This document shows, piece by piece, positions 1 to 9,965 of a stretch of 64,000 nucleotides of DNA. The stretch's first letter is position 1; each line of letters starts with the position of its first letter. The stretch is taken from the NCBI GenBank assembly GCA_963747555.1, contig CAVVFZ010000010.1:1-64000 (forward strand). The letters are read 5' to 3'. The translations under genes and the position numbers were made by a program. The notes beneath the pieces were generated by a model that made no database searches, had not been told where the DNA came from, and worked only from the letters and a program-made list of their open reading frames with translations. This stretch comes from DUZB01 sp963747555. GTDB taxonomy: Bacteria > Desulfobacterota > DSM-4660 > Desulfatiglandales > Desulfatiglandaceae.

Positions 1-1292
1 CATGACGCCGAACACATAGGTCGCTAGATACAAAAAGATAAAGACCATCGCCTGGCGAATCCTGGCGTCATCCACAAACACACGCCTGTTTCCCTCCCAA
101 ACGGGACATTCCAATATTGCGGTGCGGGGCATGAGATATCGCTTGATGTCCCATCGAGCATCTTCCACAGCAGATAGATCCGAAACTGCTTGATGCCGCC
201 CGCCGTGGAACAGGTTCCGCCGCCGATCAGCATCAGAATGACCAGCAGAAACAGACCGAAGGCATTCCAATTGCCGTAGCCGACGGTTGAAAAGCCCGTT
301 GTGGTAATGGCCGATACCGTTTCAAAGACCGCGACCCGAATGGTTTTCCGAGCTGCGGATAAAGCGCCCGGCACGTCAGAAGGAACATGGCCGCGGCTGA
401 TAAGGGAATGAGCACAACCATCAGCCGCACTTCGCCGTTTCGCGTCACCAAACGCAGCTTGCCGCGCCACAGCAACCAGGCGGTAACAAAGCTCAAATTG
501 CCCAGAAGCATCAGCGGCAGGGTCACCGCCTCGATGACGGGTGAATCCCAATATCCGATGCTCTCCACTCGCGTGGAGAATCCGCCCGTGGAGACAGCGG
601 CAAAGGAATGGTTGACTGCATCAAAAAAAGACATGCCCGCCATCCAATAAGCCATGGTTCCGACAACGGCGTAGCCGGCATAGATGATCAGAACCAGACG
701 CGCCGACTGCCTGACATGCGGGACGAGTTGTCGCCCCGGCCTTCGGCGCTGGAAATGCCGACGCCCGTAGGGCCGACGATGGCCGACATCATGATGATGG
801 CCAGTCCCGCGCCGCCGGCCAATTGGATGACGCTGCGCCAGAACAGAATCATGGCTGGCGCTGGTCACATCCACGACCGAAAGCCGGTGGTGGTCCATCC
901 GCTTACCGATTCAAACAAGGCCCGGGAAAATGAAAGCCCAGAACGGACATAAACGGCCATGCGGAAAAAAGAATGACTACCATCCAGCTCAGCAGAACGA
1001 TAATGCCGCCCTCCTGAACAGAGAGCGTGATATTGGGCGTGAAACGAAACAGCCTTCGACAATGCAACTCCAATGAACATGAGGCACGCCGCGGGCAGAA
1101 CGAAGGCCAATGCGTTGACGGGTCCTCGGGATGGAATAGAAAACGAGCAGCGGCGTCAACATCAGCCGCGCCGGATAGAAGCAGGATCATGCCGACCGAT
1201 GAAAGGATCGCGGCATAGCGCTGTTTGATATATTCTTTTTCCCTCAAGGCTGGCTCCTCTATCGTCCGTTCGCCCGTAAACACTTTCAGCAC
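1..1292 (-). CDS. trkH: TrkH-type potassium uptake permease, partial and multiply frameshifted
   Basis: Membrane pore subunit of the Trk K+ uptake system. Conserved TrkH segments are visible but spread over all three minus-strand frames: PEDP near the N-terminus, then FVLPAACLMFIGVAL, ITLSVQEGGIIVLLSW, and the filter-type motifs SGWTTTG, STGGFST and ITTTGFSTVG followed by IGGGTCSTAGGIKQFR. About seven frame changes are needed (near 1115, 1045, 935, 885, 700, 350 and 100). The start is a GTG at 1292 that overlaps the stop of the upstream trkA, so the two are translationally coupled. The 3' end lies beyond the left edge. Either this stretch is of very poor sequence quality or the gene has decayed; the conserved motifs favour poor quality. 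Confidence 0.8.
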
Positions 1293-1920
1293 GGGCCATG
1301 GTTCTCCGGCAGGGTGATCAGCACCACCCGGTCGCCGCCAGCAGTTGATTGGCGCCCCGGGGGACGATCGGCTGATTGTCGCGGATCACAACCGCGACCA
1401 GGGCGTTTTCGGGCAGGTCGATATCCTTCAAGAGTTTGCCCGCGACCGGGGAATCGGCATCGAGCATGATTTCCGTCACATTGACCCGGCCTTCTCCCAC
1501 CGGCAGCAAATTGATGATCTGTTCCAGGGAGGCCCGCTGTTCGATCAGGCTGCCGACGATATGGGTTGTGGAAAAGGCGGAGACGCCCAGTTTTTCGAAA
1601 ATCTCGGCATTGTCCGGGTCGTTGGCCAGGGCGATGGCCCGGGGCACACCGAATTGGATGGAGGCCAGCTGGCAGATGATCAGATTGTCCTGGTCGTTGG
1701 GAGTGATGGCGAGCACCACATCCGCGCCCATGGCGCCGGCCTCCTTGAGAATGTCGGCATCGCTGCCGTCGCCGCAAACGACCGTGGCGGAAAGCTGCCT
1801 GGCCAGCTGAACGCATTCCTCCCGGTCGCGGTTGATGATCACGACCTCATATCCCTTGGCGGTGAAGTTCCGGCAAAGAAAATAGAGCGTTTTGCCGGCG
1901 CCGACGATAATCACTTTCAT
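1286..1920 (-). CDS. trkA: TrkA K+ uptake regulatory subunit, RCK_N plus RCK_C
   Basis: Cytoplasmic NAD-binding regulator that gates TrkH. The Rossmann start MKVIIVGAGKT is followed by an acidic beta-2 end, VVCGDGSD and VLAITPNDQDNL. From about residue 130 an RCK_C-like domain follows (EIMLDADSPVAGKLLKDIDLP, then VVIRDNQPIVPRG). It is about 210 residues, half the two-repeat E. coli TrkA, as is common in other bacteria. One frameshift near 1335 must be crossed to reach the natural C-terminus ending DRVVLITLPENHGPC. The ATG at 1920 overlaps the reconstructed stop of the preceding trkA-like gene (ATGA), and its own stop overlaps the trkH GTG start. Confidence 0.85.
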
Positions 1921-2356
1921 GCTTGCATCTCCCGTCCGGGCTCGCCCGCTGGCCACGGCCATGAAGAAACATCTCCGCGGCCACCGATGTCGGACAGATG
2001 GTTTCGATGCCGAGTTGCTGATAAACCTGCTCCCTCCTCGGATCGAAAACCCTGGCCAGCACGTGCGGAACATTGAAAATCTTTCGGGCCACCTGTGCCA
2101 CCATCAGGTTGACATTGTCCTCATGGGTGGTGGCGAAAAAGACATCGGCCTGCTTCAGTTTGGCCTCTTTCAGCACCGCCATATGCGCGGCGTCCCCCAC
2201 GACCCGAAATCCGCTGAAATCCGACGACAGATCATTGAAAGTGTCCTCATCCATGTCGATCACCACAACCGAATGTCCTGCCCGGCTCAACTGGTTGGCC
2301 AAGTGCGATCCCAGCCGCCCGCAGCCGACGATTACGATGTAAAGGCTATCTTTCAT
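1917..2356 (-). CDS. TrkA-N (RCK_N) domain protein, single domain
   Basis: Short K+ channel/transporter regulator consisting of the nucleotide-binding RCK_N domain only. Its start MKDSLYIVIVGCGRLGS has a GxGxxG-type fold, followed by VVVIDMDEDTF, VVGDA and FFATTHEDNVN. About 141 residues result if one base-scale shift near 1978 is accepted; the protein then ends on a TGA overlapping the ATG of the next trkA. Without the shift it would run to 1847 and overlap that gene by over 70 bases, which is less likely. The start at 2356 overlaps the stop of the upstream receiver-TPR gene. It probably assembles with the longer TrkA encoded next, but the partner is inferred from context only. Confidence 0.75.
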
Positions 2357-3069
2357 CCGGGTCCTCTTTGCCGTCCCTGATCGGGGCCGCCTCCTCCCGC
2401 TGGTCCGTCCCAGATCGATTTTGCCGAATTTGTTCCAGGAAGTGGTTCGATCCAGGTTCGCCCGGGCCGGTTTGAAAGTGGGGTCGATATCCAGTGCCGC
2501 CCGGTAGAATTTCTGGGCCTCCACCCAGTCATCCTTCATTTCAAGCAAAACGCCCAGAAGATTGTATGCCTCCGGCTGATCCGGGTCGGCCGCTATGGCC
2601 TTTCGTACCGTTTCACGGGCCGCCGAGAAACCCGATCGGAGATGTGTCGCTTGGTGAGTTCGATCAAGGAGAGGTAATCGACGGCGTTCTCTTCATCCAG
2701 CGCTTCGCGCTCCAGCACTTGGGTCGCCAAATCTCGAATCTCACCGGGGCTGAAAGGCTTCTGAATGAAGTCCACCGCGCCGAGTTTCATGGCCTCCACG
2801 GCGGATTCAATCGTCCCGTGGGCGGTGATGATGATCACCCGGATTTTGGGCCAGTCCTCCTTGATTTGCCGAAGGACCTCCATCCCGTCCATCCCCGGCA
2901 TCTTCAAATCCAGAAAAACCAGACCGAACTCGGCTTCGCGGAGCTTCCCAAGCGCTTCCTCGCCATTCACGGCCGTCTGGACCGGGATTTCAAGAGGCTC
3001 CAATGACTGCGACATGGTCAGACGGATGTTTTTTTCGTCGTCAACGACCAAAATGGGTTTCTTTTCCAT
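2346..3069 (-). CDS. Receiver-domain protein with C-terminal TPR tail
   Basis: Response regulator without a DNA-binding output. Residues 1-120 form a CheY-like receiver: MEKKPILVVDDEKN, phospho-acceptor Asp in VFLDLKMPGMDG, Thr in VIIITAHG and Lys in FIQKPF. After a frameshift near 2640 the protein continues with a tetratricopeptide motif (AYNLLGVLLEMKDDWVEAQ, then FYRAALDIDPTFKPA). A missing G near 2415 separates this from a natural end at the TAG at 2346, which overlaps the start of the trkA-N gene. Its place between a histidine kinase gene and trkA genes suggests a phosphorelay partner that signals through protein contacts, possibly to the K+ uptake machinery. This role is inferred. Confidence 0.75.
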
Positions 3070-3078
3070 GTGTTCCTC

Positions 3079-4941
3079 CTATTGGGCCATCTGCCTGTGC
3101 GGTTCCGCCCGCGGACAGGCCGGCAGGGTGAAGGTAAAAGTGCTTCCCTGACCGGCGGACGATTCCACCCAGATCGCGCCTCCGTGGGCGCGCACGATCT
3201 CCTTGCAGATGGCCAGACCCAAACCCGTTCCCCCCGCTTCCCGGCCTTTAACCTGTACGAATTTCTGAAATATCTTGGATTGATACTCCGGAGGGATTCC
3301 CGGCCCATCATCGCGCACGGAAAGATGAACATGAGGCCCGATCCTGTGGCCCAGAAGACTTATATGGCCGCCCCTGCCCACATATCGCAGCGCGTTGGAA
3401 ACCAGATTGGTCAATACCCATGTGATCTTGTTGGCATCGGCGCGGACCTCGGACGTATCGCCGGTGAGCTCGGATGTGAGCGCAACCTCCTTCATGTCCA
3501 TCTGGCTTTTGAAAACCGCTTCAACGTGGTCAAACAAGGTCGAACGGGAACGCTTTCAAACTCCAATTCGATTCTGCCCGCCTCGATTTTTGAGAGATCA
3601 AGCAAATCATTAACAAGCGCCTTCATGCGGTGGACTTCCTCATGCGCTGCCTGGAGAAGGTCCCTGTCCTTTTCGGCAAGTCCCCGGGCGGCATGTTCCA
3701 GGAGAAGATCCACGCTCATGCCCAGACTGGTCAGAGGGGTCCGAAGTTCATGGGACGCGGCCATGACGAATTCACTCTTGAGCCGCTCCACTTCCTTCAG
3801 GCGGGTGACGTCCCTCAGCAGAAGCACGATGCCCGAAAGGTTTCGGTCTCTTCCCCGAATGGGCGTAACGGAAAAAAGATAGTGTCTGGCCCCTCTCCCT
3901 CCGAAAGGACGATAATGCGCTGCTCATCGGGAACAGCGGGCTGAACTCCCGTCTCGACGGTTTTGCGGATAAGGTCGCAGACCTGCGGGGCCGCCAGGAT
4001 GTCCGCACAGTGTAATGTGGAGCTTTCAGCGAACTCCAAATCCAGCAACCGACGCGCGGCGGGGTTGATGCCGGTCACCTTGAGCCTGGTGTCGAAAACC
4101 ACCAGGCCATCCTCGATGCTGGAAAGAATCGCCTCGCCCTTGTTCTTCTCGGAGATGATTTGCTCGATATTCATCTCGTGATAACGGCCAAGCTGGTGCG
4201 CCATTTGATTGAATTCTCCAGCCAGACGCCCCAATTCGTCACCGGTCTCTACGGGCACCTGAACGGTGTAGTCGCCGGAGGATATTTTCCGCGATGCCTC
4301 CATGAAACGCCGGATGGGCCGGACAATCCGCTCGGCCAAAAACAAACTGAACATCAAGGCCACGATCAGTGCGGACGCGGCCACGAGCGCCGTTGACCAG
4401 ATGGCGCGCCTGGCCACGCTGCCGGCCCTGACGCTGGCGGCATACATGGTCTCCTCGTTAAGGTTACGCAAGGCCGATACACGCCTCGCGCACCTTGACG
4501 AAAAGCGGATAGACTGTTTCCTGATAATGGGCGGGCTCCAACGTCGCGCGGCTATTTTCACGCAAGTCGGTCAGCGAGGAGAATTGTTTCCGGTAGATCG
4601 CAGTAATCCGCCTCTATGGATTGGACGAGTTCCGCTTCGCCCGGAATGGTGATGTTGTCTTTTGCTCGCGCCAACCATTCAAGAAAGACCGCTTCGTTTT
4701 CCCGAAATTGTGCGATTCCTTTTTCGGCATCACCCAGGAACATGAGCAACACGCCGCTGTCCTGACGCTCCAAGGCGTCCACCATGTTTTCGGCGGCAAG
4801 GATGCTCCGATAGTTCTCGCTCAGAATGGCGTCGGTCGCCTTGCCCAGGGACACCAGGTTCGTGACCGCCCAGGCCACCACAAGACCCATGAGCGCGAAC
4901 GCGACGCCATATCCGATTAAAATCTTCTTTTTCAAAGTCAT
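3079..4941 (-). CDS. Membrane sensor histidine kinase (HAMP-PAS-HisKA-HATPase), frameshifted
   Basis: Two-component sensor kinase of about 620 residues. In order it has an N-terminal membrane helix (KKKILIGYGVAFALMGLVVAW), a helical sensor region, a second helix (ALVAASALIVALMFSLFLAER), a HAMP domain (IVRPIRRFMEAS), a PAS-like domain (ILSSIEDGLVVFDTRLKVTGIN), the H-box (ASHELRTPLTSLG), N-box (LVSNALRYV), G1 (VRDDGPGIP) and G2 (GTGLGLAICKEIV). Four frame changes are needed, near 4565, 4480, 3830 and 3540. A GGAGGG ribosome site precedes the ATG at 4941. It lies directly downstream of the sigma-54 regulator gene and upstream of the receiver-TPR gene, so these are probably cognate. The architecture resembles KinB/NtrY-type kinases. 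Confidence 0.85.
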
Positions 4942-5085
4942 GGGAAACAGCCCTCCATTTGGCCACCGTCGGCGCCAATACCAAAAGCAACGGGCGTGCC
5001 ATTAATCAGGACCAGCGATTTCAGTGGGTTATGATTGAATGCGGAATGGTTGGACTTGAAATGTGAAAGGCGCAGGCGGAAATCA

Positions 5086-5134
5086 CCTTGCAAAATGCAA
5101 GGCGGATGGGAACGAAAAGCGGTATCAGATACCG
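5086..5134 (-). terminator. Two hairpins between the sigma-54 regulator and the kinase gene
   Basis: Positions 5120-5134 form a perfect 7-bp stem around the regulator's stop codon, followed on the minus strand by CTTTTCG. Positions 5086-5102 form another perfect 7-bp stem (CCTTGCA/TGCAAGG, loop AAA). Neither has a long U-tract, so they may be weak or attenuating terminators, or mRNA-stabilising ends, rather than full stops. Confidence 0.35.
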
Positions 5135-6479
5135 TAGGTTTTCCTCCTACGCCAGAGCGTCGCCTGGTCTATACCCAGAACGTCCGCCGCTTCCTGGAGC
5201 GAGGAGGTGTTGGCCATTATTCTTCTGATGTGCAGCTCTTCGATGGTGGACAAGGGCACCATGTCGCCAATGGCGGTGGCGCCAGCGGCCGGCGTGAAGT
5301 TTCCTGGAAAATCGGCTCTCGCGATCCGGTCGCCGCTGCCTAATATCACGGCCCGCTCGATGGTGTTTCGAAGCTCTCGAACATTTCCCGGCCAGGCATG
5401 GCTTATGAGAGTTTGTTCGGCCTCCTCGGTGAATCCGATGATCGATTTATGGTTTATTCGACAAAAATAGGCAATAAAATCCGCGGCCAAGGGCAAAATG
5501 TCCTCCGGATGCTCTCGCAGCGAAGGGATCGTGAGTCTGATTACGTTCAACCGGTAAAACAGATCCTCCCGGAACCCGCCTTCAGCCACTCGCTTTTCAA
5601 GGTCGGCGTTCGTGGCGGCGATGATGCGGACATCCGCCTTGCGTATCCTCGATTCTCCGAGACGCTCGTATTCCTTGTCCTGAATGAACCGCAACAGTTT
5701 GGCTTGCACCGATGGCGTCATATCTCCGATTTCATCCAGTAATAGCGTGCCGCCCTCACATGCGGCGATACGCCCGGGGTTATCCCGCACCGCTCCGGTG
5801 AAGGCCCCCTTGGCATGTCCGAACAATTCGCTTTCAAGAAGATCGGGTGGAACCGCCGGACAAGCTACAACCGCGAGAGGCTTTGCCGACCTCGGGCTCC
5901 AGTGGTGGATCGCTTTGGCAAACACCGATTTGCCCGTGCCGCTTTCCCCGCAAAGCAAGACGATAGCCTCCGAGGCCGCGGCCTTTTTCGCGGTTTCGAT
6001 AACCCGCTGCATGCCGGCATTCAGACTCTGAAGTCGGTCTTTTGGTCCAAGCCGTTGCATGTCCTCTTTAAGTGCGGCGATCTCGATTTCCATTTTCCTG
6101 ATTCGTCCCATTTTGCGGGTCATAAGCCGAACTTGATCCGGCGTAAAGGGTTTGGCGATGTAATCGGCAGCACCTCGCTTCATCGCCTCCACTGCGCTCT
6201 CAATAGAGGCATAGGCCGTGATGACCACAATCTTGGCCCAGGGGGAATCTGACAGCAAAACGGGAATTAGCTCCATTCCGTTTTCCTCTCCCAGCTTAAG
6301 ATCCAGGAAAACCAGGTCAAAAGATCTTCTCCTGGCCTCATCAACGGCGTCGGCCGGGTTGCTCACCGCGATAACCGTGTTTCCCTCGGCCGCCAGACAG
6401 TAAGAGAGCGTTTTACGGATATTGGCGTCATCATCCACAATGAGGACGCTTAGGAGGATGTCGTTTTATTTTCAGCCAT
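5125..6479 (-). CDS. Sigma-54-dependent response regulator (NtrC/AlgB type)
   Basis: Transcription activator that works with RNA polymerase carrying sigma-54. It has a receiver with the phospho-Asp in LVFLDLKLG and Lys in YIAKPF; an AAA+ domain with Walker A GESGTGKS, the sigma-54 contact loop GAFTGA, Walker B GGTLLLDEIGD and the downstream FREDLFYRLNVI; and a C-terminal Fis-type helix-turn-helix (SSLQEAADVLGIDQATLWRRR). The natural start is probably the ATG at 6479 (MAENKTTSS), with one T missing near 6451. Without that correction the ORF starts at 6438 and loses the first receiver strand. The kinase gene follows, and kup and trk genes flank the pair, so K+ or osmotic regulation is a plausible inferred role. 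Confidence 0.9.
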
Positions 6480-6602
6480 CATAAGCTATTTCCCGAACTT
6501 TTTCGAAAACAGTTAATCCAAAATTGGATTTTTCAAACACATTGCCGCAATTGGCATAGGAAGGTTGTTTTAGACCACATTATCGAACAATGCATGGTCC
6601 TG

Positions 6603-8541
6603 TCAAATCGTCAATCGAACACCGACCTCAATCACCTGATCCGCTGGAAGACTGAAAAAGGAGGTGGCATCCGCGGCATTTCGGGACATAAAAATAAAAA
6701 GGTTCGCCCGCCAGCGCGCCATAGCGCTGTTTTCCGCGATGGCCAGGCTTTCACGGCCGATGTAAAAACTCGTTGTTTCCGGATTCAAATCCAAACCCTG
6801 CCCGCGCGCCAACCCCAGCACGGTATCCAGCTTGGGCTCTTCCATGAATCCATAGCGGGCCGTAAGGCGATAAAACCCGCCGCCCAGTTTTTCGGTTTGG
6901 ATCTTTTCCAGATTGGGAATCCGCGGAACGTCTTCCACCTGGAAATTCAACAACACCGTCCGGCTGTGCACGACCCTGTTATGTTTGACGTTTTTTGCAA
7001 GGGCCACGGGCGCGACGTGGGGACTGCCCGTCAAAAAGACGGCATCCCCCTCTATTTTGTTTGGGGGATTGCCGGCCAGATCCGCGATGAATTGATGCAC
7101 CGGCGGCATGAGCTTGCGCAATTGAGCTGCCAGTATCCGGCGTCCCTTGGCCCAGGTGAGCATCAGGGTGAAGAACGCCGCGCCGATGACCAGCGGGAAC
7201 CATGCGCCATGAAGGATTTTGCTGATATTGGCCACAAAAAACGGCACATCCACCATGAAAAAGAGACCGACCAACGGCGCGGCCCACACCAGGGGCCATT
7301 GCCACCGCCTGCGGGCCACAATAAAAAACAGCGTCGTGGTAATGAGCATCGTGGCGGTGACCGCCACCCCGTAGGCTGCGGCCAGCTTGCTGGAGGATTG
7401 AAAACCGAACACCAGCGCGATGGTGCAGATCATGAGCATATAATTGACCGGGGCCACGTATATCTGGCCGATCTGCGTGGCGGCGGTATGCCGGATCTTC
7501 AATCGCGGCAGGTAGCCCAGCTGGATCGCCTGGCGGGTCATGGAAAAGGCGCCGCTGATTACGGCCTGGGAAGCGATGATGGTGGCCAGGGTGGCCAAAA
7601 CCACGGTGGGAATCATGGCCCATGGGGGCACCATGGCGTAAAACGGATGGCTTGCCGCTTCGGGTTGGGCCAGCAGCAGCGCCCCTTGTCCGAAATAATT
7701 CAATACCAGGGCGGGAAAGACCAGCGCGAACCAGGTCAGGCGAATGGGCCGGGTGCCGAAGTGCCCCATATCCGCGTATAGGGCTTCGGTCCCGGTGACC
7801 ACCAAAAAGACCGCTCCCAACACCACCAACCCGTGCAGCTTGTTAAGGATTAGAAAATGGACGGCATACCAGGGAAAGACCGCCTCCAAAACCCGTGGGT
7901 CGCGAATGATTTGCGCCGCGCCGGTAACAGCCAGAAAGCACAACCATATCAGAATCACCGGCCCGAAAAGGCCCCCCACCCGCGCCGTGCCGTGGCGCTG
8001 GATCAGAAACAGGCCCAGGAGAATGGCAATGGTCAGGGATATCACATAGGGATCGAATACAGGGGTGATGATGCCGATGCCTTCCACCGCGCTCAAAACG
8101 GAAATGGCCGGGGTGATCATGCCGTCCCCGTACAGCAGACACGCCCCAAACAGACCCAGGGCGACGACGCCCAGGCCCCGCCGGCTTCCGGTGGGGGCGC
8201 CATGCCCGCGAATCAGGGCGGTCAGCGCCATGACTCCGCCTTCCCCCCGGTTGTCGGCCCGGAAAACGAACACCAGGTATTTCACCCCCACGATCATGAC
8301 CAGCGCCCAGAACATCAAGGAGAGGATCCCCATAATGTTGGCTTGCGTTTACGGCAATTCCGTATTCGCCGTGAAAACATTCCCGAATGGCGTATATCGG
8401 GCTGGTGCCGATATCTCCGAAAACCACCCCCAGGGCGGCCAGGGACAGTTGCGCCAGCCGGCCCCTGCTTTTAGCCTCTGATTTATTGTTCCCGGGTTCG
8501 TTCCGGTTCGTGCCGTTAGCCCTTTCGGTGGAAATCGCCAT
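6603..8541 (-). CDS. kup: Kup-type low-affinity potassium transporter
   Basis: Integral membrane K+/H+ symporter of the KUP/HAK family, about 646 residues, the usual size. The N-terminal signature LSLAALGVVFGDIGTSPIYAI is followed by many hydrophobic helices and a hydrophilic C-terminal domain, including the VFLTG and RVPRIPN-like segments typical of Kup. One base is missing near 8340, where the frame changes just before MGILSLMFWALVMIVGVKYL; the rest reads cleanly. The start ATG at 8541 has a GAGAGG site. It shares strand with the downstream two-component and trk genes but is separated by about 120 bases, so it may be a separate transcript. Confidence 0.93.
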
Positions 8542-8606
8542 CGGTTGCCTCTCGTTCTATTCTATGTTCCATAGGATTCGATTCGGCAAATTATCACAAA
8601 GGATGC

Positions 8607-8648
8607 GATATTGCCAATATCTTATCGCTTGCGTTACCTGATCAGGTA
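8607..8648. promoter_or_regulatory. Paired palindromes upstream of kup
   Basis: Two near-adjacent symmetrical sites lie 66-107 bases upstream of the kup start: 8607-8621 (GATATTG-C-CAATATC, perfect arms) and 8635-8648 (TACCTGATCAGGTA, a perfect 14-mer). They could be operator sites for a dimeric repressor. I looked for a c-di-AMP (ydaO) riboswitch, common before kup genes, and did not recognise one. The binding factor is unknown. Confidence 0.35.
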
Positions 8649-8794
8649 GAGGGGGGTCTCTTTCGTGCCGGCGATATTGTGTCGATCCGGTTGGTTTGAA
8701 TGCGGAAATGATTCACAAGCACATGAAATACCGGGAGATCAAGGGAAGGGGTTTTGAAGCCAAAAAATTCCGGGATGCCGACGTCTTAACGATA

Positions 8795-8818
8795 CCTTGC
8801 CCCCTCGAGGAGGCAAGG
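8795..8818. terminator. GC-rich hairpin downstream of the small cytochrome gene
   Basis: A near-perfect 24-base palindrome (22 of 24 positions symmetrical; arms CCTTGCC/GGCAAGG) lies 34 bases beyond the cytochrome c stop on the minus strand. No strong T-run follows on either strand, so termination is plausible but unproven. Apart from this hairpin and the kup palindromes I see no gene in 8542-8851. Confidence 0.35.
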
Positions 8819-8851
8819 CAGTCTTATTTACCTCTCACAGAGGGTTTCCGC

Positions 8852-9173
8852 TTATTTTTGCGCTTTCACGGACTCCAAATAGGCAATCAGATCGTCCATC
8901 TGGGAAGACATGGGATCAATAGGTTTTCCTTGAAGCGCATTAACAATACAGCGTTAATGATTTTTTTCAACTCCTTCTTATCCTTATCGGCGCCTTTTGC
9001 GGCCTTTTTTCCGTCCGGATGGCAGGTATTGCAGGAGATCCCGCCTTGCCGTCCGCAAAATGAGGGTCGTTAAAGAGGGCTTTTCCTTTTTCAGCATCCC
9101 CTGCTCCAAAGGCCGGGGTGAAGAATAATGCCACTGCCATGAGGGAGAGCAGTATCCCTTTTGTTGTTCTCAT
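8852..9173 (-). CDS. Small monohaem cytochrome c, exported, frameshifted
   Basis: Periplasmic class I-type cytochrome c of about 107 residues. A Sec signal peptide (MRTTKGILLSLMAVALFF, then TPAFGAGDAEKGKALF) precedes a haem site CNTCH and a C-terminal segment GKPIDPMSSQMDDLIAYL whose Met could be the sixth ligand. The frame changes near 9040, just before the haem motif, and again near 8948. Uncorrected, the gene would appear as a haem-less 68-residue fragment. It is probably a soluble electron carrier; the partner is unknown. Confidence 0.8.
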
Positions 9174-9309
9174 TTTTTTCTCCTTTCTCGTGAAGGCATG
9201 AATGGTTCACGTTTGACTGAAACTGATTTAAAGCGTAAGATAAAGAACATGTAAGTCATTCCTGTTTTTAAGCCAACGGCTAATTGCTAAAGCTAATGCC
9301 GTTTTGGTA

Positions 9310-9612
9310 TTATTTCATTGCGCCCTGGTTGGTTTCCCCTGTCGCGTTTTTCGTGCCTTCTTCTATCTTGAGGGCATTGCTCATTTTATCAAGGGTCTGT
9401 GCCGTTTCGTTTCGCAGTTTGTCCAACTGGCTGGCGCTCTCCGTCTTCAGCTTTTCCATCGTCGCCTTGAGATTGGTGATTTGGCTATTCAGCCCTTCCT
9501 CTTTTGAGGAAGAAGAATAGCCCGCAATAGACACAATGAGGGCAATGATGGAGATGATCAATGCCAGGGTCGCCCGGAACCCGCCTTTCACAACCTTTGT
9601 TTGTTCTGTCAT
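9310..9612 (-). CDS. Small membrane-anchored coiled-coil protein, unknown function
   Basis: A 100-residue protein with a short cytoplasmic N-terminus, one strongly hydrophobic helix at about residues 14-34 (TLALIISIIALIVSIAGY) and a charged, heptad-like helical stretch at about 40-85 (EEGLNSQITNLKATMEKLKT, then SASQLDKLRNETAQTLDKM). I do not recognise a family. A GGAGCG-like ribosome site precedes the ATG. The frame is open throughout and stands alone between the cytochrome gene and a repeat-bearing intergenic region. Confidence 0.6.
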   Translation of the reverse strand: MTEQTKVVKGGFRATLALIISIIALIVSIAGYSSSSKEEGLNSQITNLKATMEKLKTESASQLDKLRNETAQTLDKMSNALKIEEGTKNATGETNQGAMK

Positions 9613-9712
9613 GGTAAATCGCTCCTTTGCAGCAAAATGATTTTAGCAGCCAATTTTCAATTTTCTATTCCAGCATAGGGGAATTTTGAGGCGGGAACAA
9701 TGGGGGCAACAA

Positions 9713-9850
9713 CGTATACTTTTCCAAAAAACACGGTAGACGGCATGGGTTTAAATCGAAAAAGCACATTCGATTCGGTCGCATTACCTGCAATGGCCAA
9801 CAAAAATAGGGGATTCACCCCATTGTTGGAAGGACCGTTCCTGTGAATAA
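9713..9850. repeat. Dispersed intergenic repeat, copy 1
   Basis: This is one of two copies; the other is at 37378-37539. Shared landmarks in the same order are CGTATACTTTTCC, a CGATTC block, then a nearly identical 60-base core (ACCTG...GGCCAACAAAAATAGGGG, CACCCCATTGTTG, CGTTCC, GTGAATAAT). The core contains an imperfect inverted repeat (CAACAA...GGGG / CCCC...TTGTTG). The 9613-9965 gap holds this repeat and the GTTTCAG units but no convincing gene. Confidence 0.7.
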
Positions 9851-9857
9851 TTAAAAT

Positions 9858-9897
9858 CAGGTTTCAGGCTCCAGTGTTCAGGTTTCAGCGTTCAGTT
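9858..9897. repeat. Degenerate GTTTCAG short repeats
   Basis: There are tandem or near-tandem variants of a CAGGTTTCAG/GTTCAG unit. A similar run lies at 40213-40240, with a single unit near 39946. Both runs adjoin other intergenic repeats. They look like non-coding low-complexity repeats; function is unknown. Confidence 0.5.
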
Positions 9898-9965
9898 TCA
9901 CCAAGGACGCAACTCAGTTAAACACCTTGAAAGGGCTGGATTCAGTGTTTCAAGAGGAGAGAATT

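Noticed and set aside
6552..6572. TTGGCAT...GGTTGT as a sigma-54 promoter
   Set aside because: The GG to GC-equivalent spacing is two bases too long and it points away from the regulator gene.
8542..8700. Possible c-di-AMP (ydaO) riboswitch before kup
   Set aside because: Expected conserved segments are absent; only two palindromes are seen.
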